Below are positions 9,651 through 23,251 of a stretch of 64,000 bases of DNA, piece after piece. Positions within the stretch are counted from its first letter, which is position 1; each line of letters starts with the position of its first letter. Both the position numbers and the translations under genes were made by a program. The notes beneath the pieces are model-generated. The model was not told where the DNA came from and did not search any database. It saw nothing but the letters and a program-made list of their open reading frames with translations. The stretch is from contig CM066322.1 of NCBI GenBank assembly GCA_033807775.1, positions 23,838,501 to 23,902,500 of the forward strand, read 5' to 3'. This DNA comes from Saussurea involucrata (Eukaryota; Streptophyta; Magnoliopsida; Asterales; Asteraceae).

Positions 9651-12600
9651 AACTTCTTATCGCCTGTAATTCTCGCAAGGTCGACATTACTACAGCTTCC
9701 TTTATCTGTTCCTCATAACAGAGGCGCACATCACACCACGAATTCCCCCAAAATTTCATCTAGTACCTCAAGATCGCGCACTATCTATTCAACTTTCATA
9801 ACTCCGACGGATCCACAGACGTAGTCCACTTTACCTATCTCTCAATTCTCGAGGTTCCCCAGTCTTATGTTCTCAATTCAACCACTCAGTTCTACTTGGC
9901 TGCCCCAAATCGTTCAGATGGGAAACATAACCGCACTTCATACATGCAATCGCCCTCGGCGAGTCATCACTTGCTAAAATGTGCCATCTTGCACTATTTA
10001 CTTGTACCCCCTTCGATCACTATACTCGCTTAAAACTACCTGATAAAACCAAGGTCAACCGCGCCTCCGTCCCCACATCGGGACTCACAGTTTTAAACAT
10101 GTCTAATTAAGGTCTCTTATACAATTACACTTCCTTAAGAAAAGGACTTGGCAGAAATTCCCGCCACGACAACGAGAATCTTCTACCAAGAAAACTCGCT
10201 CACTGACAACTCGGCACCAGGCCAACCTTGTACATCCCGACAAGCTCACACCCATGAGCCTCTCCTTGGTATACCTGAAATTTCTAGACTACTTTTTCCA
10301 ACCGACATACGTCTAAGCAGATCATAACCCCTTCCCGAATCACATTGGTTACAACACGTCAACTAATTCGTACGTTCTCACAACTTCATCATTTCACACT
10401 TAACGTGTCTAATAGTAGGAAACCTCTATACTTCCTCATTTGAGTACTCACCTATCCGAATTGAACTTATCCTGAAGGCTCATCAATTTCTCACTGCTTG
10501 CCACGTGCGTCCAGCCATATAACATAACTTCGGTTACTCCTACTCATCTAGGAGGGGTAACCACGATCACACCCTACAGTTCTCAATAGCTTACACTGAA
10601 CGATCAGTTAGCTTGAACGTCTCTCACAAAGCCACTAACTTAACTTATTCAGTCGTCTTACCCACTTCTTTCCTACACAAAAACATACACAATTTCCTCC
10701 CTCAATACTCTTTCCAAAAGTTCGCACACTTACCAAGGACAGCCTACACAACACTACACCCATCGGCATTACTGTCAAGTTTACTACTTCCGATTTACTT
10801 ACTTAATCCGACATACTGTCTTCACCTCCCCACCTTAGCGTGGAGCATTATCCACTATCATCTCTCGTCCCCCTCATCCGACAATTCCCAAGCTGCAAAA
10901 GCTTTCTCATCACTATACGTAACCAAACGGTTGCACTAACATTCTAACTTTAGGCTTCCGACCGAATCACCTCGAACTGACACCAGAGTTCGACGTCACT
11001 ATACATTCTTTAAACTCCAACTCTTACTTTCTCAGACAATTCGTTCACACATAAGCAACAGCTCACATTCTTTAAGGTTTTCACATCTATTCCACCACAT
11101 TTTGACTAATACATCCATCATCTTCTTTAAACTTCCAATGATTCCAAAATATACTTACTTAGCGACTCTTACAACTAAAAACGCTTGGTTTATCCTTTGG
11201 GTAACTACCCACCACCACTACGTGATGCTATCCCGAACATAATCATATCACGACGTCAACTCACACCCTACGTGCTCCAACAACCTAGTTAACAACACGA
11301 ACACCCCAACCGAAACCTCCAACAGGCTTCTATCTGAAGTTTCCTCTTTCTCTAATCTCTCATCGCTATGACGCTAGCTGGCACATTCGACTTGGCAATT
11401 ATTGCTACTATATAACTGTACATTACTCACTCAAAACATCACACTGCAGACCAAGACTCTCATGGCCAATCGTACACAACTCAAACTTATCTTCAAGACC
11501 TCATTCATAACTAACCGAGTCTATCTCGCTACATTGCCTCTCTCCCAGCTCTAGTTGAACCACAACACACGAATTTCTGAATAACTCTAACATACTCGTT
11601 TCCTGCTAGCTCTTGCGATCCCAAACCAATATAGACAGGGCGCACTCCCTCACAGATCGACATAATCTATACCCTCACTTCGTTTGTGCTAATTACTTTA
11701 TTCTTTACGAACCATCCACCTCGTAGGTAAAACGCTTATCTAAAACAGCAGTCTTTCACTATCTTAACACCCCTACAAAGTGGTCCTTCAACTTTCAACC
11801 TTCTGATTCAAGTCTTCGGTCTCATACACCTTACTCAACTGCCGACTTTAACGTCAATAGTTGACATGTTGATACTTCCTTAACCTATTCTTCAACAAGG
11901 GTCCCTTACTGAACCTAATCCTCCCAACATATCATAATCAAATTCACATCCCGTCGTCCTCATTTCAAACTCACTCGTGAAACGTTAATATTACAAGATC
12001 ACTTTAAAACTCTTATTCAACGTCGCGGATATTTCATCTCTACTTCACCACACTACTCATAACGAGTTGCTAATACCAATACCTTGATGACTTCTAGTCC
12101 TTCCCCTGAACACAACCGTCCCTCGGCAACTGCATTTCCAGTCACCGCACGAGGGTACAGACCCTCATACAACCGACACTAAAGTCCACTTCTGACTCCT
12201 CCACTGCTCATCTCTCCTCTTGAACATAAGTACCAAAACTACGAACATTCTCCCCTGATCTGTCTAACACCTCTCCACTCTAAAAGTTCTTCCTTAGCTT
12301 AAAATGTAGTACTCTACGACCTAGTGAGTTTATAGCCTTCATGCATGACAACGCGATAAATAAATCATCACACTTTTGATTATTTTAAAGAAACAACACT
12401 TGGAAACAACTTGGGTACACACAACCCCTTCAATACCCTGCACTACGATCTCGAGAATCGTTTGCATGCAACTTTCCGTAAAACTTAATCTTACTCAACC
12501 AAAATATATTGTTACGACAGAAATAAATATTGGATGAAAATCTTTTCATACGACAAAATTTTGAAAGGACATACCGACACGAATTAAACCAGTCGGTTCT

Positions 12601-13730
12601 CACATTTAGTTATATAACTTCAACATGTCAATACTTATCTTGGTCATAAAAGTTTTGCATTCAAACGTCTTCTTGACTTTTGCAACAATTTAACTTATAA
12701 TGAAAAGAGTGGAATATTTTTTTAAATCGTAGTCCTCAAGACTTCATTGTGCGAGGTAAATGGATTTGCATTTTTCTTTAAACATACGCTTGCACACGCC
12801 GACTCATATCCGATCAAATTTGATATTTACACATTTACTTTACTTATGAAAAATCTCATATGCACATATACGATCTTAATGCATGAAACTCGACTTGAAA
12901 TTGAAGGCTACTCACTCAAACAAGGTCAATCGCTTTATTCACGCAACTTGTCATTGGCACTCCACTTTCGACCAGCGGTCGCCCCCCCTCGGTCTTGCAA
13001 CAACTTGCTATACATACGTTCAACGGTCCACTTACTCAACTATTTCATATTACTTTCATCTTGACCAATTTATCTCATATTATACTTCTACATGCTTTCA
13101 GTATTCTACAGAAATCTCTCTTCAATGATCCTGCCACTGAACAACGCGACTAAAGAGTCAGGACTCTAATCCCCTGCTCGCTCTTGGATTGACACCTTCA
13201 AGATCTCGACACTGTCCCGCCTTACTATCCGAACAGATCTATCCCACGATTCCTAGAATCGAGACTCTCCTGATCCAGATGACTTACTCAAAAGTAATCA
13301 CTCATCCTCTTCGAACCACGAAGGTCTACCTCTAGACGGCTCATAACATTCCAAACAACAATCCGTCTCCACGATGTATACATACATCACATCATTCATG
13401 ACTTCTCAAGAAACTTCCCCAACAAAGGTCTCAGTCTACCCCTCAGGGATCTTGCTAACATTCTAAAGTACTGGCACACGACATAAACACTAGTTTCTTA
13501 CTATCACTTCGGAATACTAAGACAGGTTAAGCACATACATGTACCTGTAAGTTCGCAATTACACTGGCCAGGTGAAATTTCAAACTTACCTTACATGACA
13601 GTCCCCAGTACCCTATCAGTCCTATCTCTATAATAGTGACCTCCTAACGCATTTTCCTGATTCTCAGTTGTGATTTCTACTCCCAAGTTTAAGTTTAGGC
13701 CCGCCCGGTCACCTAAATCCCTTAAACTAT
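9650..13730 (-). mobile_element. Degenerate interior of element B
   Basis: About 4 kb with stops in every frame on both strands; no frame exceeds about 110 codons and none looks real. It is colinear and closely similar to 19670-23251 in element C. One possible decayed zinc knuckle (CMKCGYVSH) is readable on the minus strand near 9940, out of the usual gene order. The last 200 bp before the primer-binding site match the leader of element A. Confidence 0.65.
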
Positions 13731-13745
13731 GGCTCTGATACCAAC
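13731..13745 (-). promoter_or_regulatory. Primer-binding site of element B (initiator Met tRNA)
   Basis: The minus strand reads GTTGGTATCAGAGCC, directly next to the 5' LTR that starts TGTAAAGACCC on the + strand at 13746. Confidence 0.88.
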
Positions 13746-15358
13746 TGTAAAGACCCAACCAAAAATATCAAGCAAAACGTCAAATTCATAACATCCCAAA
13801 ATCACGGTCTCAAAATTTCATTACAAATACTAAAAAGGTTTGCGGAAACAACCTACACAACTGAGAAAAACTAAATGCTAGAGTGTCCCTACACTTCTTG
13901 ACTCTTCACGCTGAGCTCAGCCTATTTGCCCGAGCTCCTGGAAACCTGCTTACCTGAAAAGGTTTTAATTTTGAAAATGCGAGGGTTAGACCATGAGGTC
14001 TAGTGAGTCCCTCCTAACAGTTATCAAGCATTTAAAACAGTTTATCTTTTCAACATAAAACGCTCATACTCAACACGTCAAAATCATATACGGACTAAAG
14101 TCCGCCTCCTCGTAATCTGACACCCAGAAGCCACCCGAAGGTGACAACGAGTCAGCCTCATGCTGCCTTGCGGAGCCTCGCTCCTGGCATATAGGGACCT
14201 CCCTTCCTGCACGAGAGCTGGCGGAACTACTCTCCCGTCTTTGCCAGTTTACGTCTCCTTGATGTATGCATACATTCTACATAAAACTTTAAACAACTTT
14301 CATGCAATTAAAGCATAATAATAAAGCATGGCAATTCTCAACATTCATAACACATTTTGAAAACACTTTAAAAGACACACATTTTAGTTTAGAAAACTCA
14401 CCTGATGCTCTTACTTCTCGTTTCTAATCGGTTCCCAACTTCCAATCGACTTTCCTGAATAAAAGGACATAATACAAACTACTCAGCAAAAGTATCCGGA
14501 TAATAACAACTCTTCGGACAACCCTGATTTTCCGGACGCCCAAAGAATCCGGACACACACTAATCCGGACGACAACTAATCCGGACAATACCCCTTTTCC
14601 GGGTAACTTCTACTCTCCGGACGATACCCCTTTCCAGGTACCGAACTTACCGGATACAAGACTTTACCGGACATTTCTACTTACCGGACACCACAATGTC
14701 CGGACACCTCTGCTTTCCGGATAACACCACTTTCCGGACACTTAACCTTTTCGGACACTATACCCGGTAACCTGCGACAAGAAGCTACCCGGACAACTTC
14801 CGGACACCTGCTTCGCAAGAAGGTTTCCGGACGAGACGTTGTTCGAGTTTAATGCTCGAAATCATGCCAAACACCCATTAAACAGTAAGATAATGCGACG
14901 ATTAACTACATACAAGCCCAAAATCAAATCCCACAAAGTTTTACTGCCTAAACACAACCCAAAGATGCTTAAATCTCCCTTAATGGTCTTAAACAACTTT
15001 TTGCAAGAAAACTCTCAAAACCACAAATCACCAGACGAATCTTTAGCTGAGGTTATGGATTAAGGATTACCTGATTGATTGTTGCAGAGAACAAACTCCA
15101 AAATCCAATCCTCCTTCTGATTCTACCACCTGATGATTCTTCTCTTCTTGCACAAAAAGCCTCAAACTCAAATGCCCCCTTTTCTCTCTAAATTATCAGC
15201 CAACACACACCAAAATCAGGGAATTGAAAAGATACCTAGGGTTTTGTGCCCTTTTATACTCCCTCTCACAATTACCAAAAAGGCCCCTCAACTTCTACTT
15301 TCATTTACAACTCCACACTAACCACAAAACACTTCGAAAAAGGGTCTGGGTCGTTACA
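13746..15358 (-). repeat. 5' LTR of element B
   Basis: 1613 bp, about 99% identical to 7688-9317 by eye. Same layout: TATA-like box at the 15250 end, CCGG array at 14490-14832, stem-loops near 14092-14145, CTCACTAG near 14010. It ends at the GCGGA target duplication (15359-15363). Confidence 0.88.
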
Positions 15359-15363
15359 GCGGA

Positions 15364-16985
15364 AACAACCTACACACAACTGAGAATGATACTAAATTCT
15401 AAAAAAAAAAGTGACACTGTCTCTAGCTGCACCCGTACTCTGCTCACTTACCAGAGCCTCCTACTATCTGCTTACCTGAAAATGTTTAGTTGGAAAATGC
15501 GAGGGTTAGACCATGAGGTCTAGTGAGTCCCCTCAATTTACAGTTTTCAAAAACATTTAAAAACAGTTCATAACTATCAAAGCAACTTTACATAAAACTT
15601 TCACGGATAATTCCGCTCCCGTAAATGGCACCCTGAAGTCACTCGAAAGTGACAACGAGTCAGTCTCACGCTGCCTTACTGGGTCACTCCTCCCATGGCA
15701 TAAACGGAACCTCCCCCCGGCATGAGCACTGGCGGGCCTACCCCCCGACTTAGCCAATTTACGTCTATCACAATGTATGCATACATCTCATAAAACTTTC
15801 AAACAAGTAAAAATCATGCAAATAACATGACATTTCTACTTCTTTACTTACTTCTGAAAACATGTTCAAAACACGTATTTTAGTTAGAAAAACTCACCTG
15901 GGGCTTTAACAATTTCTTCTCGCGAAAACTTCAGGTTGTACGGTGAACACCTGTGATATTACGAGAATAAGAATAGTGAGTCATGGGTTACTATTAGTCC
16001 ACCCTGAACGGTTTTCCTACTTAACTGGTCTCTCAACAATCCCGGAATCCGAACCCAAAGTTCCGAACTCCACTTCCTCACAATGGTTCATAACTGGATT
16101 TGGTCCACTCCGGGACCCAACACAAAATTCCGGATCCCTAAGTGGGTTCCGGACCCTTACGGCCTCAAAACAATACCGGATCCCCTAATGGGTTCCGGAT
16201 CTCTTCGGCCCACACAACACCGGATCCCTCAATGGATTCCGGATTACTTCGGCCCAACACAACACCGGATCCCTTTCGATACAAACTAGTTTCGGATCCT
16301 TTAGGATTCCGGATCCTCTCGGTTCAATCTCCCAAATTCCGGATCCTAAAACTATTACGGATCCCATGTGGATTCCGTATCCAACCGATTCCGGATCCTA
16401 TGTGGATTCCGGGTCCATTTCCGATTTAAACTCGTTCCGGAAGTACCATGCCGGAACTATTCCGGATAACGAGGTCTGTGTCTAAATTGAAAACGAAGAT
16501 TGCTATTAACTCTTAATTTCACTGATAAAAATAACATTATCAACTTGCATAGTTCTTCCCTTATAAATTCTTGGTTGCTTAACTCAATTACGATTTCTAA
16601 TCCCTTCTTAAACTCCCCTTTTTACTCTTAAATAAAACCCTCAAACAAAACAATTAGACCTACTTTAACAGTGAAGATTAGATGCAATAATATAAATCAT
16701 GGATTACCTAGTAGCACCAATGTAGAACTAGGCCTCAAATCTCTTTCCTCTTCCAGTTTGGTATAATGAAGCTTTCTTCTCGAATTGCACTTGAACCAAA
16801 AATTCTTTCTCTGCTCTCTCTAAGCCGCCACACACTCACACACAAATGATTGTTTCTAGGGTTTTGTGCCTACAAAGGGGTTTTTATACCCTTTTCTCAA
16901 TTTTCCAAAACTGACCCCTAACAAAAATGTATGCAATCCTTTCCACAAAACTTATTCTACTTAAGTAAAAGTCTCGGTTAATACA
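15364..16985 (-). repeat. 5' LTR of element A, outer piece
   Basis: It resumes after element B and ends TTAATACA at 16985 (the minus strand starts TGTATTAACCGAGAC), about 1730 bp when joined to 7580-7687. It shares the layout of the B and C LTRs but has diverged. Its own CCGG array (16028-16465) uses ATTCCGGATCC with a 48-bp higher-order unit. Stem-loops are at 15604-15615 and 15638-15653. The host TSD would be TCCCT (16986-16990); its partner is outside the window. Confidence 0.8.
16028..16465. repeat. CCGG/GGATCC array in the A LTR
   Basis: About 12 CCGGA sites, most as TTCCGGATCC or ACCGGATCCC. Part of it (about 16130-16290) is a 48-bp tandem unit containing CTTCGGCCC and ACACAACACCGGATCC. 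A second copy of the right part lies at 23252-23450. Confidence 0.8.
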
Positions 16986-17477
16986 TCCCTCGTAATCTTT
17001 TTTTAGAGTTCTTCATATTTAGAAATTTATACTCACTCTCCTATGCTTTTGGTTTAATATGGTATCGATAACAAGGCCTGCGTCGGAGGAGCATAGGGAG
17101 GAAAGGGAGCCCGGACGGTGGGGCAAGCTATTGATTCCATTACCGAACCAAACAAGATGTTTTCTCCAATTTGAAGAATCTGTTGGATAATTCTCTATTT
17201 TGGAGAACTCGTTAGAGATACTATAAAAGCATCTCCAATAAATTATTCAAAAAAATCAAAATGTAAAATCAAAGTTCAAAAAGTCTAAAACAATTTACAT
17301 TCAACTTCAACAAATTCTTTAAAGATTACACATTTAATTACAATATTTCATAATTTAATAAAATGTCACTTCTTTCTCCAAAACATTTGGTATGAAGATT
17401 TTTTTGTTGTTGACATATAATTAAAGATTATCCAAATTCGGAAAAATTTACATTTTTTTAAAGTGAATTGGTAGTCC
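16986..17477. other. Spacer between the LTR of A and the Tourist-like MITE
   Basis: About 490 bp with no gene. It includes a remnant resembling a MITE end (CTCTATTTTGGAGAACTCG, AGCATCTCCAAT) at 17150-17250. The whole spacer is repeated at 23964-24456 as part of the tandem duplication. Confidence 0.6.
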
Positions 17478-17480
17478 TTA

Positions 17481-17730
17481 GAGCATCTCCAATGCTAACT
17501 TTTTACAAGACTTTTTACTATTTATAAAAGGTTACTGGTATTGGAGCAAAAAGGTTTTTCAAGAAAAGGTTTTAAAACTACAACCGTTCATTGAATGACT
17601 TTTTCAAAACTATTTTTCATTCTATCCTCTTTTTTACTTAACTTTTTCAACTAAATTTTCATATTACCCCTTCACTCAATTTTATATTCAATTTAAATAT
17701 TTGTTGAAAAAGCTTTTGAAAAGCTTTTTA
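17481..17730. mobile_element. Left part of a Tourist-like (PIF/Harbinger) MITE, first copy
   Basis: It starts GAGCATCTCCAATG after a TTA duplication (17478-17480) and is cut by element C at TTTTA (17726-17730). The right end of this copy was not retained here. The complete version is 24460-24708 plus 26316-26411. Confidence 0.75.
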
Positions 17731-19332
17731 TATAACAACCTGAACAAAATTTAAACATTTTAATTCATAAAAATAGAATATCCCACAACGAGTCTCAATA
17801 ATTACTTACACCATAACAAAATTGGTTGGCGGAAACAACCTACACAACTGAGAAATAGACTAAATGGTACTATAGTGCCTCTACACTATTCATCTTCCTC
17901 TTGCTAACGCCCTGCTTACTTGCTAGAGCCTTTCGATACCTGCTTACCTGAAAAGGTTTTAATTTGAAAATGCGAGAGTTAGACCATGAGGTCTAGTGAG
18001 TCCCTCCTAACAGTTATCAAAGCGTTTAAGAAAACAGTTTATCTTTTCAGCTTTAAACATTCATACTCAACACGTCAAAATCATATACGGACTAAAGTCC
18101 GCCTCCTCGTAATCTGACACCCTGAAGCCACCCGAAGGTGACAACGAGTCAGCCTCATGCTGCCTTGCGGAGCCTCGCTCCTGGCATATAGGGACCTCCC
18201 TTCCCGCACGAGAGCTGGCGGAACTACTCTCCCGTCTTTGCCAGTTTACGTCTCCTTGATGTATGCATACATTCTACATAAAACTTTAAACAACTTTCAT
18301 GCAATTAAAGCATAATGATAAGGCATGGCAATTTCTCAACATTCATAACACACTTTGAAAACACTTTAAAAGCCATACATTTTAGTTTAGAAAACTCACC
18401 TGAGGCTCTTACTTCTCGTTCCTAAACAGTTCCAAACTTCCAAATCGACTTCCCTGAATAAACGGGCATAAAACAACAACTCAGCAATAGTATCCGGACA
18501 ACTCAGGTTTTCCGGACAATCCTACTTTTCCGGACAACCCTACTTTTCCGGACGCTAAAGAGTCCGGACACCCACACTAATCCGGACGACAACTAATCCG
18601 GACAACACTCCTTTTCCGGGTAACTTCTACTCTCCGGACGATACCCCTTTCCGGGTACCGAACTTACCGGATACAAGACTTTACCGGACTCAACACCTAC
18701 CCGGATAAACATTCCTATCCGGACAACTCTCTCGTCCGGGGACCTTCTTCCCAACAAGGAGTCCGGACGCCCAAGAAGGTTTCCGGACGTCCATGAAGGT
18801 TTTCGGACGACTGCCTGGGCCCTTTTTGGGATCGAACTCCATAGACTAGTTCTGTTTTCTCGAAGAAAAGATTAGCAATAGCAACAAGATCAATAAACCT
18901 AACAATTTCTGAGTTCTTAGCAACTGAAACACACTACAAGGCCCGATTTCTCTCATTTAAGTTTCAAACTCCACTTTTCAACAAAAACCCTCAAACAACT
19001 AAATCATCAGCACGAATTAAGGATTAAAGATAAGGAGGAGAGGTTACCTGCTACGATTCTTGCAGAGAACGAAATCCAATCCTATTTCTTCTTCTGATTC
19101 CAAGTCTTGATGATCCTTCTCTTTAAAACCCAAAACCTTCAAAAGTTATCCTCCTTTCCCTCAAGATGAACAGCCGCCAAACACGAACCAAATCAGTGAA
19201 ATGAGAATGTTCCTAGGGTTTTGAGCCCTTTTATACTCCATCCCAAAAATACTAACTAGCCCCTCAACTTTCACTTATTAGCAAAACCTGACGAAAAGCG
19301 TAAAACTCTCCAGTTTGGTCTGGGTCATTACA
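17731..19332 (-). repeat. 3' LTR of element C
   Basis: 1602 bp, relative of the B LTR. On the + strand it starts TATAACAACC (terminal TG mutated to TA) and ends GGTCATTACA. It contains the CCGG array (18490-18815), the stem-loop GCCACC-CGAA-GGTGAC (18127-18142) and the polypurine tract just outside (19333-19356). The copy at 24709-26310 lines up without a single length change. Confidence 0.85.
18490..18815. repeat. CCGG-palindrome array in the C LTR, first copy
   Basis: Runs of TTTCCGGACA, AATCCGGAC and TACCGGA sites 15-30 bp apart, at the same distance from the LTR start as in B. The second copy is at 25468-25793. Confidence 0.85.
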
Positions 19333-22300
19333 ACACTCCCCCCTCAAAAGAATTCCGTCCCCGGAATTCCATCTTCGAAAAGGTGAGGGTACCTAGACTT
19401 CATATCCGATTCTACCTCCCCCGTAGCTTCTCGCCCCCTCATGATACCTACACCGAACTTTTACTAGCCGAATTTCTCTTTTGGTTCTTCTACGTACGAC
19501 AGTCTCTCATCAATGCTAACATTTCCAAAAGGAATGGCTACATCGGTCTCAGCCAAACATCTCTTCAGATTTGACACAAGAAAAGTTTGATGCACTCCTC
19601 TTACTTCTTCTGGCAAGTCTAACTTATATGTCGTTGCTCTAACTTACTCACTAAAGACAGAAGTCAACTTCTTATCGCCTGTAATTCTCGCAAGGTCGAC
19701 ATTACTACAGCTTCTCTCATCTGTTCCTCATAACAGAGGCGCACATCACACTACGAATTCCCCCAAAATTTCATCTATTACCTCAAGATCGCGCACTATC
19801 ATTTCAACTTTCATAACTCCGACGGACCCACAGATGTAGTCCACATTACCTATCTCTCAATTCTCGAGGTTCCACAGTCTTATGTTCTCAATTGAACCAC
19901 TCAGTTCTACTCGGCTGCCCCAAATCGTTCAAAGGGGAAACATAACCGCACTTCATACATGAAACCGCCCTCGACGAGTCATCACTTGCTAAAACGTGCC
20001 ATCTTGCACTATTTACTTGTACCCCCTTCGATCACTATAATCGCTTAAAACTACCTGATAAAACCAAGGCCAACCGCGCCTCCGTCCGCACATCGGGACT
20101 CTCAGCTTTAAACACGTCTAAATAAGGTCTCTCTTACATCTATACCTCCTTAAGATAAAGAACTTGGCGGGAATTCCCGCCACAACAACGAGAATCTTCC
20201 GTCAGGAAAACTCCCTCACTGACAACTTGGCACAAGGCCAACCTTGTATATTCCGACAAGCTCACACCCTTGAGCCTCTCCTTGGCATACCTGAAATTCT
20301 AGATTACTTCTTCCAACCGACATTCGTCTATGCAGATCATACTCCTTTCCCGAATTACATTGGCTACAACTCGTCAACTAATTCGTACGTTCTCACCACT
20401 TCATCATTTCACACTTAACGTGTCTAATAGAAGGAAACCTCTATAATTCCTTATTGGGGTGCTCACCTATCCGAAATGAACTTATCCTGAAGGCTCATCA
20501 ATTTCTCACTGCTTGCTACAAGCGTCCAGTCATATAACATAACTTCGGTTACTCCCGCTCAACTAGGTGGGGTAACCACGATCACACCCTACTGTTCTTA
20601 ATAGCTTACACTGAACGATCAGTTCGCTTGAACGTTTCTCACAAAATCACTAACGTAACTCATTCAGTTGTCTTATCCACTTCTTTCCTGCACAAGATCA
20701 TACACAATTTACTTCCTCAATACTTCTTCCAAAAGTTAGCACACTTATCAAGGACAATCTACACAACACTGCGCCTATCGGCATTACTGTCAAGTTTACT
20801 ACTTCCGATTTACTTACTTATTCCGACATACTGTCTTCACCTCCCCACGCTAGCGTGGAGTACTGCCCACCAACATTACTCGCCCCTCTCTTCCGACAAT
20901 TCTTAAGCTGCAAATGCTGTCTCATTACTATACATAACCAAACGGTTGCACTAAAATTCTAACTTAAGGCTTTCGACTAAATCACCTCGAACGTCACCAG
21001 AGTTCGACGTCACTGTACATTCTTTAAACTCCAACTTTTACTTTCTCAGACAATTCGTTCACACATAAGCAACACTCACATTCTTTAAGGATTTCACATC
21101 TACTCCACCACATTTTGACTAATACATCCATCATCTTTTTAAACTTCCAATGATCCCAAAATATGCTTACTTAGCGACTCTTACAACTACAAACACTTGG
21201 TTTCTCCTTTGGGTAACTACCCACCACCACTCCGTGATGTTATCCCGAACATAAACATATCACCACGTCAACTTACACCCCACGTGCTCCAACAACCTGG
21301 TTAACACTCGAACACCTCATCTGAAACTCCCAAAAAGGCTTCTATCTGATGCTTCCTCTTTCTCTAACATCACATCACTACGACGCTAGCTGGCACTTTT
21401 AACTTGGCAATTATTGCCACTACATAACTATACATTCCTCACTCATAACATCACACTGCAGACCAAAACTCTCATGGCCATTCATACACAACTCAAACTT
21501 ATCTTCAAGACCTCACACATAAATAACCGAGTCTATCTCGCTACATTGTCTCTCCCCAGCTCTAATTGAACCACAACACCTGAGTTTCTGATTAATTCTA
21601 ACATACTCGTTTCTTGCTAGCTCTTTGCAATACCAAACCATTACATCGACAGGGTACATTTCCTCACAGATCGACATAATCTATACCCTCACTTCGTTTG
21701 TGCTAAATACTTCATTCTTTACGAACCATCCATCTCGTAGGTAAAACGCTTATCTAAAACCGCAGTCTTTCACTATCTTAACACCCCTACAAAGTGTTCC
21801 TTCAACTTTCAACCTTCCGATTCAAGACTTCGGTCTCATACACCTTACACGACTGCCGACTTTAACGTCAATAGTTGACCTGTTGATACTTCCTTAACCT
21901 ATTCTTCAACAAGGGTCCCTTACTGAACCTAATCCTTCCAACATATCATAATCAAATTCGCATCCCGTCGTCCTCATTTCAAACTCACTCGTGTAACGTC
22001 AATATTACAAGTTCACTTTAAAACTCTTATTCGGCGACGTGGATATTTCTTTCCTACTTCACCACACTACTCATAACGAGTTGCTAATACCAACACCTGG
22101 ATGACTTCTAGTCCTTCCTCTGAACACAACCGTCCCTCGACAACTGTATTTCCAGTCACCGCACGAGGGTACTGACCCTCATGCAACCGACACTAAAGTC
22201 CACTTTCGACTCTTCTACTGCCCACCTTTCCTCTAGAACACAAATATCAAAGCTACAACGTTCTCCCCAGATTTGCCCAACACCTCTCCACTCCAAGAGT

Positions 22301-23251
22301 TCTTCCTTAGCTTAAAATGTAATACTCTACGACCTATTGAGTTCATAGCCTTCATGCCTGACAACGCGATAAATGAATCATTTCACATTTTGATCATTTT
22401 AAAGAAACCACACTTGAAAACAACTTGGGTACATACGACCCCAACATTCTCATAACTCCAATGCCCTGCACAACGATCTTGAGGATCGTTTGCATGCAAT
22501 CTTTCCGTAAAACTTAATCTTACCCAACCAAAATATGTTATTACGACAGAAATAAATATTGGATGAAAATCTTCCCATACGACAAAATTCTGAAAGAAGT
22601 TTACTAACACGAAGTAGACCAGTCGGTCCTCACACTTATTTATATAACTTCGACATGTCAATACTCATTTTGGTTAAAAAAAAGTTGTGCATCCAAATGT
22701 TTTCCTTGGCTTATCATGAAAAGAGTGGAATATTTTGCAAATCGTAAACCTCAAGACTTCATTGTACGATATGAATGGATTTGTATTTTTCTTTAAACAT
22801 ACGCTTGCACATTCCGACTCATATCCGATCAAATTTGATATTTACACGTTTATACTTTTCTTATGAAAAATCTCATGTACACATATACGAACTCAATGCA
22901 TGAAACTCTACTTGCAATTGAAGGCTACTCACTCAAACAAGGCCAATCGCTTTACTCACGCAACTTATCATTGACACTCTACTTCGACCAGTGGTCGCCC
23001 TCTCGACCTTGTAACGATTTGCTATACATACATTTAACAGTCCACCTACTCAACCATTTCATACTATTTCGTCTTGATCAACTATCTCACTTTCCACTTC
23101 TACATGGTTTCGTTTCACTATAGGTATCGTATTTCATTTATCCTGCTAATAGAAAGCTCGACCAAGAATCCAGGGCTCCATTGATACCTTCAAGGTTTTG
23201 ACACTGACTTTCCTTACCATCCTGACTGATCTATCCCATGATCTCTAGAAT
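19333..23251 (-). mobile_element. Degenerate interior of element C, truncated
   Basis: Colinear with the interior of B (9318-13258) through the same broken integrase tail and the same lack of frames. It starts at a polypurine tract next to the C LTR. Similarity to B stops abruptly at CTAGAAT (about 23251), and the sequence jumps into the CCGG array of an A-type LTR. The expected primer-binding site and 5' LTR are missing at this side. Confidence 0.8.

Larger units (their letters stand above)
7688..15358 (-). mobile_element. Element B: complete non-autonomous Ty3/gypsy retrotransposon nested in the LTR of A
   Basis: A 7.67-kb minus-strand element with LTRs 7688-9317 (3') and 13746-15358 (5'). 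It has a Met-tRNA primer-binding site at 13731-13745 and a polypurine tract at 9318-9345, and GCGGA duplications flank it (7683-7687 and 15359-15363). The LTRs differ by about 15 substitutions plus one 17-bp repeat unit by my eye count, roughly 1%, so the insertion is young. The 4.4-kb interior has no long frame; only a broken integrase tail is recognisable. It must have moved with proteins from a relative. Confidence 0.88.

Noticed and set aside
10613..10939. 108-codon frame in element B and its partner at 20628-20906 in C
   Set aside because: Same place in two decayed interiors, on the strand opposite to the element, with changed reading in the two copies. No sign of selection.
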